DNA from: Sinomonas sp. ASV322
Lineage (GTDB): Bacteria; Actinomycetota; Actinomycetes; Actinomycetales; Micrococcaceae
Reading direction: 5' to 3'
Length of the DNA: 64,000 bases
NCBI RefSeq assembly: GCF_030908245.1
Contig: NZ_JAVFJJ010000007.1
Span: 1 to 64,000, forward strand
Shown one piece after another: positions 8,293 to 17,536 of the stretch. The position numbers and the translations under genes are program-made. Under the pieces are notes generated by a model, which was not told where the DNA came from, made no database searches, and saw only the letters and a program-made list of their open reading frames with translations. Numbering within the stretch: position 1 is the stretch's first letter; each line of letters starts with the position of its first letter.

Positions 8293-8700
8293 ATGCCCCT
8301 CATCCGCATTGCCGAGGCCGCGAGCCTCCTCGGCGTGAGCGACGACACCGTGCGGCGATGGGTCGACGCCGGAACGCTCACCGCCGCGAAGGATGCCTCC
8401 GGCCGCGCCGCGGTCGACGGCGCCGAACTCGCCGAGCTCGCGCGGCGGCAGGCGACGGCGCCGCGGGACGCGAGCGGCGTGGCCCGCTCGGCGCGCAACA
8501 GCTTCGTGGGCCTCGTGACGAACGTCGTCGAGGACAAGGTCATGGCCCAGGTTGAGCTCCAATGCGGGCCGTATCGCGTCGTGTCGCTCATGAGCTCCGA
8601 GGCGGTCCGCGAGCTCGGGCTTGAGCCCGGAAGCGTGGCGACCGCCGTCATCAAGGCCACCAACGTCATCGTCGAGACTCCAGGAGGCAAGGGCACGTGA
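8293..8700 (+). CDS. Putative molybdate-responsive regulator (HTH + TOBE/Mop domain)
   Basis: A 135-residue fusion. Residues 1-50 form a BldC/excisionase-like HTH (LIRIAEAASLLGVSDDTVRR). From about 66 on there is a molybdate-binding TOBE/Mop fold (NSFVGLVTNVVEDKVMAQVE and GLEPGSVATAVIKATNVIVE). It stands directly in front of modABC, and its TGA overlaps the modA GTG, so it is co-transcribed with the transporter. Role inferred: oxyanion-dependent control of uptake. It differs from E. coli ModE, which carries a larger winged HTH and two Mop units. Confidence 0.82.
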   Translation: MPLIRIAEAASLLGVSDDTVRRWVDAGTLTAAKDASGRAAVDGAELAELARRQATAPRDASGVARSARNSFVGLVTNVVEDKVMAQVELQCGPYRVVSLMSSEAVRELGLEPGSVATAVIKATNVIVETPGGKGT

Positions 8701-9494
8701 CGAGACCCCGACGCATCTGGTCCCTGCTGGCGGTCGCGGCCGCGGTGCTCGCTTTCCTGCTCACAGCGTGCGGCGAGATTCCGGCGTCGGGGGGTGCGGC
8801 GTCGTCGTTCGCTGCACGCGGCGTCACGCTCCGGGTCTTCGCGGCCGCGTCGCTCAAGGCGACGTTCACCCAGCTGGCCCAGGAATTCGAGGACGACCAC
8901 CCGGGCACGACCGTGAGCATCAACGTCGGCGGATCCTCCGACCTCGTCTCGCAGCTCCAGAACGGCGCGCCGGCCGACGTCTTCGCTTCCGCCGACGAGG
9001 CCACCATGGCCAAGGCGACGAACGCAGGCCTCGTGAACGGCACGCCGCAGGTCTTTGCGACCAACGTGCTCGAACTCGCGGTCCCGAAGGGCAACGCGAC
9101 GGGGATCCATTCGCTCCAGGATCTTTCGAGGCCCGGGGTCAGGCTCGTCGTGTGCGCGAAGCAGGTGCCGTGCGGGGCCGCGGCCCAGAAGGCGGCGCAG
9201 GCCGCGGGCGTCACGCTCAAGCCCGTGAGCGAGGAGCAGTCGGTCACGGATGTGCTCGCCAAGGTGATGTCCGGCGACGCCGATGCGGGGCTCCTATACA
9301 TGACCGACGTGAAGAGCACGGCGGGGAAGGTCGACGGCGTGCCGTTCCCTCAGGCGACCGCCGCCGTCAACCGATACCCGATCGCAGCTCTCAAACAGTC
9401 CAAGGAGGCGGCCCTTGCCCAGGCGTTCGTCGACTTCATCGGCGGAGACAGCGGCCGGAAGGTCCTCGGAGATGCCGGCTTCGGCGCCCCGTGA
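8697..9494 (+). CDS. modA: Molybdate ABC transporter substrate-binding lipoprotein
   Basis: Extracytoplasmic molybdate/tungstate-binding protein of 265 residues. A lipoprotein signal ends at the lipobox LLTAC (Cys25). The mature protein shows [13 protein letters not shown], where the ligand-binding serine of ModA sits, and [20 protein letters not shown]. The GTG start overlaps the stop of the HTH-TOBE regulator by 4 bp, and the 3' end overlaps modB. Confidence 0.95.
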   Translation: MTRPRRIWSLLAVAAAVLAFLLTACGEIPASGGAASSFAARGVTLRVFAAASLKATFTQLAQEFEDDHPGTTVSINVGGSSDLVSQLQNGAPADVFASADEATMAKATNAGLVNGTPQVFATNVLELAVPKGNATGIHSLQDLSRPGVRLVVCAKQVPCGAAAQKAAQAAGVTLKPVSEEQSVTDVLAKVMSGDADAGLLYMTDVKSTAGKVDGVPFPQATAAVNRYPIAALKQSKEAALAQAFVDFIGGDSGRKVLGDAGFGAP

Positions 9495-10323
9495 CCCGGC
9501 CCCTGCCGCTTCCCGCCCGCGGGCCGCGACCCGCGCGTATTCGGGCCTCCCGCGCTGGATCTACATCCCGGCAGCCGCGGGCGCGCTCTTCGTGCTCATT
9601 CCGTTCCTCGGGATCCTCGCGCGGGTCGACTGGCTCCACTTCGTTCCCCTCATCACGTCGGCGTCCTCGCTCACGGCACTCGGGCTGAGCCTCGAGACGG
9701 CCCTCGCGAGCACCGCCGCGTGCCTGGTCTTGGGGGTGCCGATGGCCCTCGTCCTCGCGCGGGGGCCGGTGCGCGGGCGCCGTTGGCTGCGCTCGCTCGT
9801 GCTGCTTCCGCTCGTGCTTCCGCCGGTCGTCGGAGGTCTCGCGCTCCTCTATACGTTCGGGCGGCTCGGCCTCGTGGGTCGCTGGCTCGACGTGCTCGGC
9901 GTCCACCTTGCCTTCACGACGACGGCGGTCGTCATGGCCCAGGCCTTCGTCTCGCTCCCGTTCCTCGTCGTGAGCCTCGAGGGCGCGCTGCGGACGGCGG
10001 GCGGGCGGTACGAGGCGGTCGCGGCGACCCTCGGCGCCGCGCCCACCCACGTCTTCCGGCGCGTCACGCTCCCGCTCGTCCTCCCGGGCCTGGCCTCGGG
10101 GCTCGTGCTCGCGTTCGCCCGCAGCCTCGGCGAGTTCGGCGCGACGCTGACCTTCGCGGGGAGCCTCGAGGGCGTCACCCGCACGCTTCCGCTTGAGGTG
10201 TACCTCCAACGCGAGGTCGATCCGGACGCCGCAGTCGCGCTCGCGCTCGTTCTCGTCGTGGTCGCGGCGGCTGTGGTCGGGGTGGCGTACGGACGGCGCG
10301 TGGACCGGGCGGCCGGCGCATGA
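9472..10323 (+). CDS. modB: Molybdate ABC transporter permease
   Basis: Inner-membrane permease of 283 residues with about six transmembrane segments. The cytoplasmic loop [18 protein letters not shown] is the ATPase-contact EAA-type motif, and [18 protein letters not shown] is characteristic of ModB. The chosen ATG overlaps modA by 23 bp and has GGAAGG about 9 nt upstream. A longer frame begins at 9415. modC starts 4 bp before its stop. Confidence 0.94.
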   Translation: MPASAPRDPAPAASRPRAATRAYSGLPRWIYIPAAAGALFVLIPFLGILARVDWLHFVPLITSASSLTALGLSLETALASTAACLVLGVPMALVLARGPVRGRRWLRSLVLLPLVLPPVVGGLALLYTFGRLGLVGRWLDVLGVHLAFTTTAVVMAQAFVSLPFLVVSLEGALRTAGGRYEAVAATLGAAPTHVFRRVTLPLVLPGLASGLVLAFARSLGEFGATLTFAGSLEGVTRTLPLEVYLQREVDPDAAVALALVLVVVAAAVVGVAYGRRVDRAAGA

Positions 10324-11393
10324 GCTTCCGGATGCGGGCGGCGGTGGGGGAACGCGGCGTCGACGCGTCGCTCGACGTCGGGGACGGCGAGACCCTCGCC
10401 CTCCTTGGGCCCAACGGCGCCGGGAAGTCCACGCTGTTCGATCTCGCCGCCGGACTCGTGCGCGCGGATTCCGGCCGCGCCGAGCTCGATGGCCGGGTCC
10501 TCTTCGATGCGGCGTCCGGCGAATGGCTTCCCCCGCACGCGCGCGGCGTCGCGCTCCTCGCGCAGGAGCCGCTCCTCTTCCCGCACCTTTCGGTGCTCGA
10601 CAACGTGGCGTTCGGGCCCCGCGCGTCGGGCGTCTCACGCACCGATGCCCGGACCGCGGCGGCGCATTGGCTCGGCGAGGTCGACGCCGTCGCCCTCGCC
10701 GAACGACGCCCCGCCCAGCTCTCCGGCGGGCAGGCGCAGCGCGTCGCCGTCGCACGTGCCCTGGCCGCGGAGCCCAGCCTGCTCCTCCTCGACGAGCCGT
10801 TCGCCGCGCTCGACGTGGCCGCAGCGCCAGCGCTCCGCCGCCTCCTGGGGCGCGTCCTCGCGGGCCGCACAGCGATCGTCATCACGCACGAGGTGCTCGA
10901 CGCGCACCTGCTCGCGGACCACGTCGTTGTGCTCGAGGGCGGGCGCGTGGCCGAGGAAGGCCCGACGGCGGCACTCCTCGAGCGCCCGCGGAGCCGCTTC
11001 GCCGCGGGGCTCGCGGGCCTCAACTTGGTGCGAGGACCGGCGACGGCGGAGAGTGCCCTGTTCGTTGCGGGCCTCGGCGAGGTCGTCGGAGTCGTTCCGG
11101 CGGGTGACGAGGCGCCGTCGTCCGGCGACGACGCCGTCGCCGTGTTCCGGCCTGCCGACATCGCGGTGTTCAGGCCCGACGACGTGCCGCATGGTTCGCC
11201 GCGGAACGCATGGCGCGCCGTCGTCCGGGAGCTCGAGCCGCGGGGCCCGCAGGTGAGGGTGCACGCCGCGTCCCCGGGGACTGCGCTCGTCGCGGACCTC
11301 ACCCCGGCCGCTGCCGCCGAGCTCGACCTTGCGCCGGGTACCGACGTCGTGCTTGTCGTCAAGGCCGCGGCGGTTGCGCTGTACGCGGCGTAG
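10320..11393 (+). CDS. modC: Molybdate ABC transporter ATPase
   Basis: ATPase of 357 residues driving molybdate import. Walker [10 protein letters not shown] is at residues 30-38. The signature is LSGGQAQR, Walker B LLLLDEP, and the switch histidine lies in VITHEV. The C-terminal ~90 residues form a Mop/TOBE-like domain ending [16 protein letters not shown]. The ATGA overlap with modB indicates translational coupling. Confidence 0.94.
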   Translation: MSFRMRAAVGERGVDASLDVGDGETLALLGPNGAGKSTLFDLAAGLVRADSGRAELDGRVLFDAASGEWLPPHARGVALLAQEPLLFPHLSVLDNVAFGPRASGVSRTDARTAAAHWLGEVDAVALAERRPAQLSGGQAQRVAVARALAAEPSLLLLDEPFAALDVAAAPALRRLLGRVLAGRTAIVITHEVLDAHLLADHVVVLEGGRVAEEGPTAALLERPRSRFAAGLAGLNLVRGPATAESALFVAGLGEVVGVVPAGDEAPSSGDDAVAVFRPADIAVFRPDDVPHGSPRNAWRAVVRELEPRGPQVRVHAASPGTALVADLTPAAAAELDLAPGTDVVLVVKAAAVALYAA

Positions 11394-11456
11394 CTCGCCC
11401 GCCGCGCATGACTGGGCGAGTCAAGGTCTTGACCAATGTGACACGGGTCGCCAAGA

Positions 11457-12962
11457 GTGGGGGCCGTGTCCCCTTCACGAATCTTCGCCTTCGCCGCGTG
11501 CGTGGCCGCGGCACTCTCGCTTCTCGTCGGCCAGCCAGCCGGAGCGGAACCCGGCAGCCCGCCGGGAACTCCGCCCCTGCACTCCGCCGCAGACCAGCAC
11601 TCGCCCCAGCATTTCAAGGACGTCATCGCGAATCTCTGGGAGTGGAACTGGCTCTCGGTCGCGAAGGAATGCACCAACGTCCTCGGGCCGAACGGGTATG
11701 CGGGCGTCCAAGTCGCCCCGCCCCAAGACTCCCTGACCCGCAGCGGACACCCGTGGTGGGAGGTCTACCAGCCTGTCGACTACAAGCTCACGAGCCGCAT
11801 GGGCAGCGAGGACCAGTTCAAGGCGATGGTCTCGACGTGCCGAGCGGCGGGCGTCAAGGTCTACGTCGACGCCGTCATCAACCACATGACCGGCCAGGGG
11901 AACATCTCCTACGGGGGCGTCTCATACACCCACTACAGCTACCCGGATTACGGCTACGCGGACTTCCACCACTACCCGGCGGACTGCCCTGAACCGGACA
12001 ACGGGATCCATGACTGGAACAGCTTCCAGGAGGTCACGCACTGCGAGCTCCTCGGCCTCGCGGACCTCCGCACGGAGTCGGACACCGTTCGCGCGACCCT
12101 TGCCGGCTACCTCAACAAGCTCATCGGCTACGGCGTCTCGGGCTTCCGCGTCGACGCCGCCAAGCACATCGGCCAGACGGACCTGGCGGCCTTGGAGAGC
12201 CGCTTGAACAACACCCTCGACGGCGACCGGCCCTACATGGCCCTCGAGGTGTTTCCGGGCAGTCCCGGACAGCTCGCCCCCGAGGCGTTCGAAGGCCAGG
12301 GCTCGCTGCTCGGCTTCGACACGGCCTACGAGCTCAAGTCCGCGTTCATGGGAAGCATCGCCTTGCTCAAGGGCTTCGGCGCGGGCCTCCTGCCCTCCGA
12401 CAAGGAACTCGCGTTCGTCCAGAACCACGACACCGAACGCAACGGCTCGACCCTGAGCTACAAGGACGGGGCCACGAATTCGCTCGCAACGCAGTTCCTT
12501 CTCGCGAGCGGCTACGGCACGCCGCAGGTCTACTCGGCCTTCAAATTCGCGGGCGGGGACGACTCTCCGCCCGCTGACGCGAATGGGTATGTGACGGGCA
12601 CCGACTGCTCGACGACGTGGGCGTGCGTTGACCGAGACCCCGCAATCCTCCATCTGGTCGCGTGGCACAACGCTGCCGCGCGCGCCGACGTCGCCAACTG
12701 GTACGACGACGGCGCGAACCTCGTCGCGTTCAGCCGCGGTGACAAGGCGTGGATCGCGATCAACAACGGGACGGCCGCGGGCACGATCGACGTGCAGACG
12801 GGGATGCCGCCTGGCACGTATTGCGACGTCATCAGCGGCAGTTCCGCGGGCGGGATGTGCACGGGGCCGACAATCACGGTGGATCCGCGCGGATTCGCGG
12901 TCGTGACTGTTCCCGCGAAGGGCTCGCTCGCGTTCACGCTCGGGGACCGGGCGCACGCGTAA
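11457..12962 (+). CDS. Secreted alpha-amylase, GH13
   Basis: Extracellular endo-acting starch hydrolase of 501 residues. A Sec signal peptide (about 1-30) ends near GQPAGA. GH13 regions are visible: VDAVINH (about 137-143), GFRVDAAKH with nucleophile Asp233, MALEVFP with acid/base Glu264, and FVQNHD with Asp325. A C-terminal all-beta domain follows. There is no starch-binding domain. GTG at 11457 or 11466 is the start, neither with a strong ribosome-binding site. It could feed maltose to the GH65 pathway upstream, though no maltose importer adjoins. Confidence 0.93.
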   Translation: MGAVSPSRIFAFAACVAAALSLLVGQPAGAEPGSPPGTPPLHSAADQHSPQHFKDVIANLWEWNWLSVAKECTNVLGPNGYAGVQVAPPQDSLTRSGHPWWEVYQPVDYKLTSRMGSEDQFKAMVSTCRAAGVKVYVDAVINHMTGQGNISYGGVSYTHYSYPDYGYADFHHYPADCPEPDNGIHDWNSFQEVTHCELLGLADLRTESDTVRATLAGYLNKLIGYGVSGFRVDAAKHIGQTDLAALESRLNNTLDGDRPYMALEVFPGSPGQLAPEAFEGQGSLLGFDTAYELKSAFMGSIALLKGFGAGLLPSDKELAFVQNHDTERNGSTLSYKDGATNSLATQFLLASGYGTPQVYSAFKFAGGDDSPPADANGYVTGTDCSTTWACVDRDPAILHLVAWHNAAARADVANWYDDGANLVAFSRGDKAWIAINNGTAAGTIDVQTGMPPGTYCDVISGSSAGGMCTGPTITVDPRGFAVVTVPAKGSLAFTLGDRAHA

Positions 12963-12987
12963 GAGGGGCCGTTCCGGCCTGCGGGCT

Positions 12988-13173
12988 GTCCTGTACGCGT
13001 ACACGAGGGGACGCGTCCGGAGCGTACGCGTTTCGCGGAAAAGCGGGGCCGCTGGCACGAACGCACGGCGGAAGATCCCCATAATTCCACGGATTAGAGG
13101 ACGGACTAGCCTGTGTTCCGTCCCGTACTCGTACACAAAGGAACAGGTTCCTTCGTGTACGCGTACGGGACGG
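12988..13173. repeat. Three copies of a 21-22-bp element, two forming a long hairpin
   Basis: Copies lie at 12988-13008 (+), 13120-13141 (+) and 13150-13171 (-), with consensus GTCCYGTACKCGTACACR(A)RGG. The last two form an inverted repeat of 27-bp arms (two mismatches) around a 2-nt AG loop at 13118-13173. Between amylase and methyltransferase genes this could be a terminator, though no T-run follows, or a protein-binding array. Confidence 0.85.
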
Positions 13174-13203
13174 GACGCTGAGCCGCTCGAATAGGCTGGT
13201 GCG

Positions 13204-13836
13204 GTGACGGTAGAGCGTGAGCATGAGGTGGGCGTCGGCCCGTGGGAGGGGCGCTGGCCCGAGGGCGAGCACTGGGACCCCGACCTCCTCGCGCACGGCG
13301 ACCGCCGCAACGTGCTCGACCGCTACCGCTATTGGAAGCACGAGGCGATCGTGGCCGAGCTTGATGCGCGCCGCCACGAATTCCACGTCGCGATCGAGAA
13401 CTGGCAACACGACCTCAACATCGGCACGGTCGTGCGCACAGCGAATGCCTTCCTCGCCAAAGAGGTGCACATCATCGGACGACGGCGATGGAACCGGCGC
13501 GGCGCGATGGTCACCGACCGCTACCAGCACATCCGCCACCACGCGACCGTCGAGGACTTTGTCGCGTGGGCGCGGTCGGAGGACCTGCCGATCCTCGGCG
13601 TCGACATCTTCCCCGACTCCGTGCAGCTCGAGACGTACGAGCTTCCCCGACGCTGCGTCCTCGTCTTCGGTCAGGAGGGCCCGGGCCTGACGCCCGAGGT
13701 GCACGCGGCCGCCGAGGCCACGCTCTCGATCGAGCAGTTCGGCTCGACTCGATCGATCAACGCCGCCTCGGCCGCCGCCATCGCGATGCACGCCTGGATC
13801 CGCCGGCACGTCTTTGGGCAGACGCCGAGCGCCTGA
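13204..13836 (+). CDS. TrmH/SpoU-family RNA 2'-O-methyltransferase
   Basis: SPOUT-class methyltransferase of 210 residues with the three SpoU motifs: NIGTVVRTANAF (motif 1), LVFGQEGPGL (motif 2), and IEQFGSTRSINAASAAAIAM (motif 3, forming the trefoil-knot SAM site). It methylates a ribose in tRNA or rRNA, but the target nucleotide cannot be read. The GTG start is about 30 bp after the long hairpin. It is probably part of the housekeeping backbone. Confidence 0.9.
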   Translation: MTVEREHEVGVGPWEGRWPEGEHWDPDLLAHGDRRNVLDRYRYWKHEAIVAELDARRHEFHVAIENWQHDLNIGTVVRTANAFLAKEVHIIGRRRWNRRGAMVTDRYQHIRHHATVEDFVAWARSEDLPILGVDIFPDSVQLETYELPRRCVLVFGQEGPGLTPEVHAAAEATLSIEQFGSTRSINAASAAAIAMHAWIRRHVFGQTPSA

Positions 13837-13854
13837 ATCGTAGCCCGACGATCC

Positions 13855-13883
13855 TTGACGCTGCCCTCGGCTGGGCTTACATT
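13855..13883 (+). promoter_or_regulatory. Promoter of the small secreted protein gene
   Basis: TTGACG, a 17-bp spacer and TACATT give a good sigma70-type promoter. It leaves an untranslated leader of roughly 145 nt before the ATG. Confidence 0.6.
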
Positions 13884-14034
13884 CGCGGCAGCTGGGTGCT
13901 CAGGACGGCTCTTGGACGAACCATCGCCCGCAGGGTCGCCCGATGAAAATACATCGGGGCAGGGTCTCCGTCCGGGCCAGCCCGGCGGCTGCGCGCAGCG
14001 GTGTCCCGCCAATCGGAATGAGGAAGGGCGAGAC

Positions 14035-14520
14035 ATGCTCACCAGAACGATGGCCAGCCTTGGCGCGAGTGGACTCTTGGCGGCCGCGATTGCAGCCGGG
14101 GCTGCGGCACCGGCCAACGCGACGACAACCCAGACGTGGCATTCCACCACGGTCGCGGACGTCATCCCAGTGACGTGCGACGGACCGGGAGCGAACACAT
14201 CATTCTCCGGCACGGGCACCTCCGTGGCGCACCTGACGGTAAACAACGCCGGAGACAGTTGGTTTACCGAGACCCAGGAGGGCACGGTCACGCTCACCAC
14301 GTTGTGGGGCGGCGTCTGGGGCACGTGGACCGGGCACCTCCAAGAGTGGTTCGGGTCCGAGGACAACAGGCAAAGCAGCGTTCAGCACGCGACGGTCAAC
14401 TTCCAAGGCACGGGCGTGGCGGATCCGTCCAGGACTCTCGCCCTGCACGGCGCCTTCACCGCGACCGTCAACGCCAACGGGGTTCTCGTAGTGAACAACC
14501 TGACCGTCACCTGCCAGTGA
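14035..14520 (+). CDS. Secreted protein of unknown function
   Basis: A 161-residue protein with a signal peptide (about 1-29, ending PANA). The mature part is rich in Thr, Ser, Gly and short beta strands, with aromatic clusters (GGVWGTWTGHLQEWFG). One cysteine lies near its start (VTCDG) and one at its end (TVTCQ), so a single disulfide is possible. AGGAAGGG precedes the chosen ATG. I do not recognise the family. It stands at the edge of the fructan island, but nothing in its sequence ties it to fructans. Confidence 0.8.
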   Translation: MLTRTMASLGASGLLAAAIAAGAAAPANATTTQTWHSTTVADVIPVTCDGPGANTSFSGTGTSVAHLTVNNAGDSWFTETQEGTVTLTTLWGGVWGTWTGHLQEWFGSEDNRQSSVQHATVNFQGTGVADPSRTLALHGAFTATVNANGVLVVNNLTVTCQ

Positions 14521-14530
14521 CGTCACCTCC

Positions 14531-14560
14531 GTGTGGGCGGGCTCTGGGACCCGCCCGCAC
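14531..14560. terminator. Hairpin between convergent genes
   Basis: GTGTGGGCGGG and CCCGCCCGCAC form an 11-bp stem (one G-U) around an 8-nt loop. It could end transcription from either side. From 14561 to 14738 I see no gene or further signal. Confidence 0.6.
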
Positions 14561-14738
14561 GGCATCCAGGGGGCCCTATCGCTCCCTAGGCCCGACCCGC
14601 CGCGGTCATGCAGGCGCTCTCGCCGGGTTCAGCGCGCGGCGCGGAACGCCGGGCGGAAGCGCAGGGCCGACCACACCTCGTCGAGTGAGACCGCATTCTG
14701 AGGGCGGCTCCGGGCGCAGCACCCCGGTCCGCAAATGC

Positions 14739-16079
14739 CTAGAAGCCGATCGTGGGTGTGGCCCTCACGGCGTTGACAGCCCTATCTGCGATAACTTCGG
14801 CGTCACGTCCGGAATCAAGAATTGTATTCCGATCCGATTCGGAATCGACCATCACCGTCGTCACCGCGAGGCCGTCCGAAGCCGCGGTCGTCAACAGGGC
14901 GTCTACCTGGGCCGAGAAGCAGGAGTCGCTGGACTTCGAGCGGACGTCCATCGCCACCACGTGGTTGTTGGAGACGAAGTTCCCACCCCCCGCCATCAGC
15001 CGGATGATGACCGGTGCCGCGCCTGTCGGCCGGATGCGCTGGGAGTCGATGATCTGAGAGAAATGGTTGCCGACGACGGAGTTGTTGCTGCCGCTGATAC
15101 GGAGAAGTCCGTTGAGGTCGTCCAGCCCGTTGTCGACTTCCAGGAAGGGCGTCCAGGGCTCATGGTCACGCAAGAAGTGATTCGTGGCCACGAGGTTCTC
15201 CGAGCTATTCGCCGCGAGAATCAGCATCCCAGGGTAGAACGAATGCAAACGGTTGTTGGTGACGCTTGAACGCGTGACGCCGTCGAGATGGACGCTGCTC
15301 GCACCCCGGGGGAAGACATTGTTAGCGGTGATCAGGAGCCCGCCATGGTTCTCGGCGTAGATCGAGCGGCCCTTGAAGCCTGCGCCGACCAAGTTGTCGG
15401 TGATCTTTGATGCCTGTCCCCATCCGCGCAGCTCAACGCAGCTTCCACATTCGGCGATGAAGTTGTCGTGAACGGAAAGCGCGTCCGCGTGGTAGGCAGT
15501 GAGAGCGTTCTCAAGGTAGACGAACCCCATGCCGGTTACCCGGAATGAGTCATTGGCGCTCGCGACGTAGATGCCGGTCTTGCCGTTGACGTAAGTGTTC
15601 TCGGGATGGAGGCCCGAGCCATCCGAGTTGAAGTGCAACCCGTCGATGCAGAAGTTGGAGAACTCGACCGAGCTGATGCGCGGACTCCCGCTTCGTTCAA
15701 CGTAGAAGGCGGCTCCCTCGGATTCCTCCCCGTCTCCGCTGAGGGGAATGTCGACGAGAATGCGACTCCCTCCGGGCCACAGCTCATGCAAGTCGGGCCA
15801 TTCGTCGTCGGGAACATTGAACCGGATGCTCGACGACGTAAAGCCGTGCCCCGAGCCGTGGATCCTGAAGAAGCTGACGTCGATCACCACCTGCGTACGA
15901 AGGGGGTAGTCCCCGGGCGGGATGTAGATCACCGCGCCCGGCTTTCCGCCATGGTTCGCATCGCTGCCGGTCTGCCGGTCCTTGATGTCGGCGATGATGC
16001 TGTTGATGACTTCACCGACGTCCTCAGACGGATTGCCAACGGGCCACGCAGTGACGTCGTAGTAGTTGTTGCTTGACAT
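14739..16079 (-). CDS. GH91 protein, probable difructose-anhydride III hydrolase
   Basis: A 446-residue right-handed beta-helix protein clearly related to the inulin fructotransferase further along the window (shared PGAVIYIPPG, VVIDVSF, GSGHGF, GMGFVYLE, NFIAECG, SIYAEN). It has no signal peptide, so it should act in the cytoplasm. The length fits DFA III hydrolase, which opens imported difructose anhydride III to inulobiose. Asp205 and Glu216 (HDNFIAECGSCVEL) match, by spacing and as I recall, the catalytic Asp/Glu pair of the Arthrobacter hydrolase. The fructotransferase has Asn instead of the Asp. It is the last gene of the importer-LacI-GH32-GH91 operon. A DFA I-forming lyase is a less likely alternative. 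Confidence 0.8.
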   Translation of the reverse strand: MSSNNYYDVTAWPVGNPSEDVGEVINSIIADIKDRQTGSDANHGGKPGAVIYIPPGDYPLRTQVVIDVSFFRIHGSGHGFTSSSIRFNVPDDEWPDLHELWPGGSRILVDIPLSGDGEESEGAAFYVERSGSPRISSVEFSNFCIDGLHFNSDGSGLHPENTYVNGKTGIYVASANDSFRVTGMGFVYLENALTAYHADALSVHDNFIAECGSCVELRGWGQASKITDNLVGAGFKGRSIYAENHGGLLITANNVFPRGASSVHLDGVTRSSVTNNRLHSFYPGMLILAANSSENLVATNHFLRDHEPWTPFLEVDNGLDDLNGLLRISGSNNSVVGNHFSQIIDSQRIRPTGAAPVIIRLMAGGGNFVSNNHVVAMDVRSKSSDSCFSAQVDALLTTAASDGLAVTTVMVDSESDRNTILDSGRDAEVIADRAVNAVRATPTIGF

Positions 16080-16108
16080 TGGTTGTTCCCTTTGCGATGT
16101 GGCGGAGT

Positions 16109-17452
16109 TCAGCCGAGCGGATAGGCCGTGCCTGCGGCGTCCCGGGCCGCGAGCGTGGCGTCGCCCTCCCGGGGCGCCGGGAACGCCAGAGCGCCGAAGG
16201 AGCCGATGATTTCAACGATGGGTCCGTCGACGACGACTCTCACCGCGCCGCTGCAGGGCATCGACCACCGTCCCAGGTCGGATGTCGCTGTCAGAGTGCC
16301 TCCCTCGGGCCCCCGGGTTCGCTCGAGCCGGAAAATGTTCCGGATCCCCTCGTCGAGGGACAGTCTCCCTCCGTGCGACCACTCGATGTCGAACGCGCCA
16401 CTCACCGAAATCTCGGGCTTCTGAAGGGCAGCGAGCGGCTGGCCGAACCCCCGGCGTCCCAGCAGGCTCAACGGGAGGCGGATCTCCAGCCGGTCTCCGA
16501 CGAGGGCGAGCCGATGCGGCAGGCTGTGCGCTCCGGCCCAGCCTGCGTCAGGGTCGGAGACGTGGCGGAGCCAGTAGATGATCCCCGGATTGCCGTCCTT
16601 GTCGCGGTAGACCGCGCCCGCATAGTAGGAGGGGCCATAGGTGAGCCGCCGCCAGGGCGTCTCTGCCACGAAGCGTCCGCAGACGATGTCACCGAGGGCG
16701 TAGGCCTCGTAGTGGGGCCGGATCGGCTCCCAGACGGAGACGAGCAGCGCCCACTTCTCCCCGACGCGGACGGCCTGAGGGCATTCCCACACCGAGCCGG
16801 TCCACACGCCGTCGGCCTCGCTCGAATGGCGTGAGGCGAACACGCCGTCGTAGCGCCATGCGGAAAGGTCGTCGGAGGCCCACGAATACGCGACCGCGGT
16901 CCCGTCGGGGCGGCCGGACCCCATGATCATGCGCCAGCAGGTGCCGTCGTGGAAGACCAGCGGGTCCCGAAACGCCACCGATTCCTCGCCTTCGGGGAGA
17001 TCGGCGACGACGGGGCCTTTCACCCAGCGCTCCCAGCTGGCCTCGCTCCCGGGCGCGGGGCGCGCCAGCCGCGCCTTGCCGATCTCGGGGGCGTCGTCGT
17101 CGACCGAGGTGTAGAACATGGTGCTCTCGCCGCCGGGCCCGGACGCGATGCTGCCGGACCAGCAGCCGCCGTCGCCCTCTCCCGGTTCGAGGGCTACGGG
17201 CCTGGTCTTCCACGCCAGGAGGTCGTCTGAGGTGGCGTGGCCCCAGCGGCACTGCGGGGCCCAGTCGGTGGCTCCGGGGACGTGCTGGTAGAAGAGGTGG
17301 TATTGGCCGCCGTGGAACGTCAGTCCCAGGGGATCGTTGATCCATCCCGAGGGGGAGGTGAAGTGGAAGGCCGGGCGCGAGAGCTGTTGTCCCGAACCGC
17401 TGCCGTGGTCTACGGCGGCGGGGGTTTCGTCAGTCGCGGAATGTTGTGGCAT
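16109..17452 (-). CDS. Cytoplasmic GH32 beta-fructosidase
   Basis: A 447-residue GH32 enzyme without signal peptide. The beta-propeller motifs are WINDPLG (nucleophile Asp40), FRDP (Asp163) and WECPQ (acid/base Glu223), followed by a C-terminal beta-sandwich. Predicted to split short fructosides, here probably inulobiose released by the neighbouring GH91 hydrolase, into fructose. The ATG (MPQHS...) has GAGAGAG just upstream. It lies 29 bp before the GH91 gene and 84 bp after the LacI gene in the same operon. Confidence 0.92.
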   Translation of the reverse strand: MPQHSATDETPAAVDHGSGSGQQLSRPAFHFTSPSGWINDPLGLTFHGGQYHLFYQHVPGATDWAPQCRWGHATSDDLLAWKTRPVALEPGEGDGGCWSGSIASGPGGESTMFYTSVDDDAPEIGKARLARPAPGSEASWERWVKGPVVADLPEGEESVAFRDPLVFHDGTCWRMIMGSGRPDGTAVAYSWASDDLSAWRYDGVFASRHSSEADGVWTGSVWECPQAVRVGEKWALLVSVWEPIRPHYEAYALGDIVCGRFVAETPWRRLTYGPSYYAGAVYRDKDGNPGIIYWLRHVSDPDAGWAGAHSLPHRLALVGDRLEIRLPLSLLGRRGFGQPLAALQKPEISVSGAFDIEWSHGGRLSLDEGIRNIFRLERTRGPEGGTLTATSDLGRWSMPCSGAVRVVVDGPIVEIIGSFGALAFPAPREGDATLAARDAAGTAYPLG

Positions 17453-17536
17453 GAAAGTCTCTCTCGTGAATCGTTTTGTTCGCGGCGAGGCTAGGCACTC
17501 CGCAGGGCAGAGCACCGCGGGTCACGGGCCTTCGGA

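Noticed and set aside
13943-14173. Alternative ORF starting MKIHRGRV upstream of the secreted protein
   Set aside because: It overlaps the secreted gene in another frame, lacks a ribosome-binding site and has arginine/proline composition typical of high-GC shadow frames.
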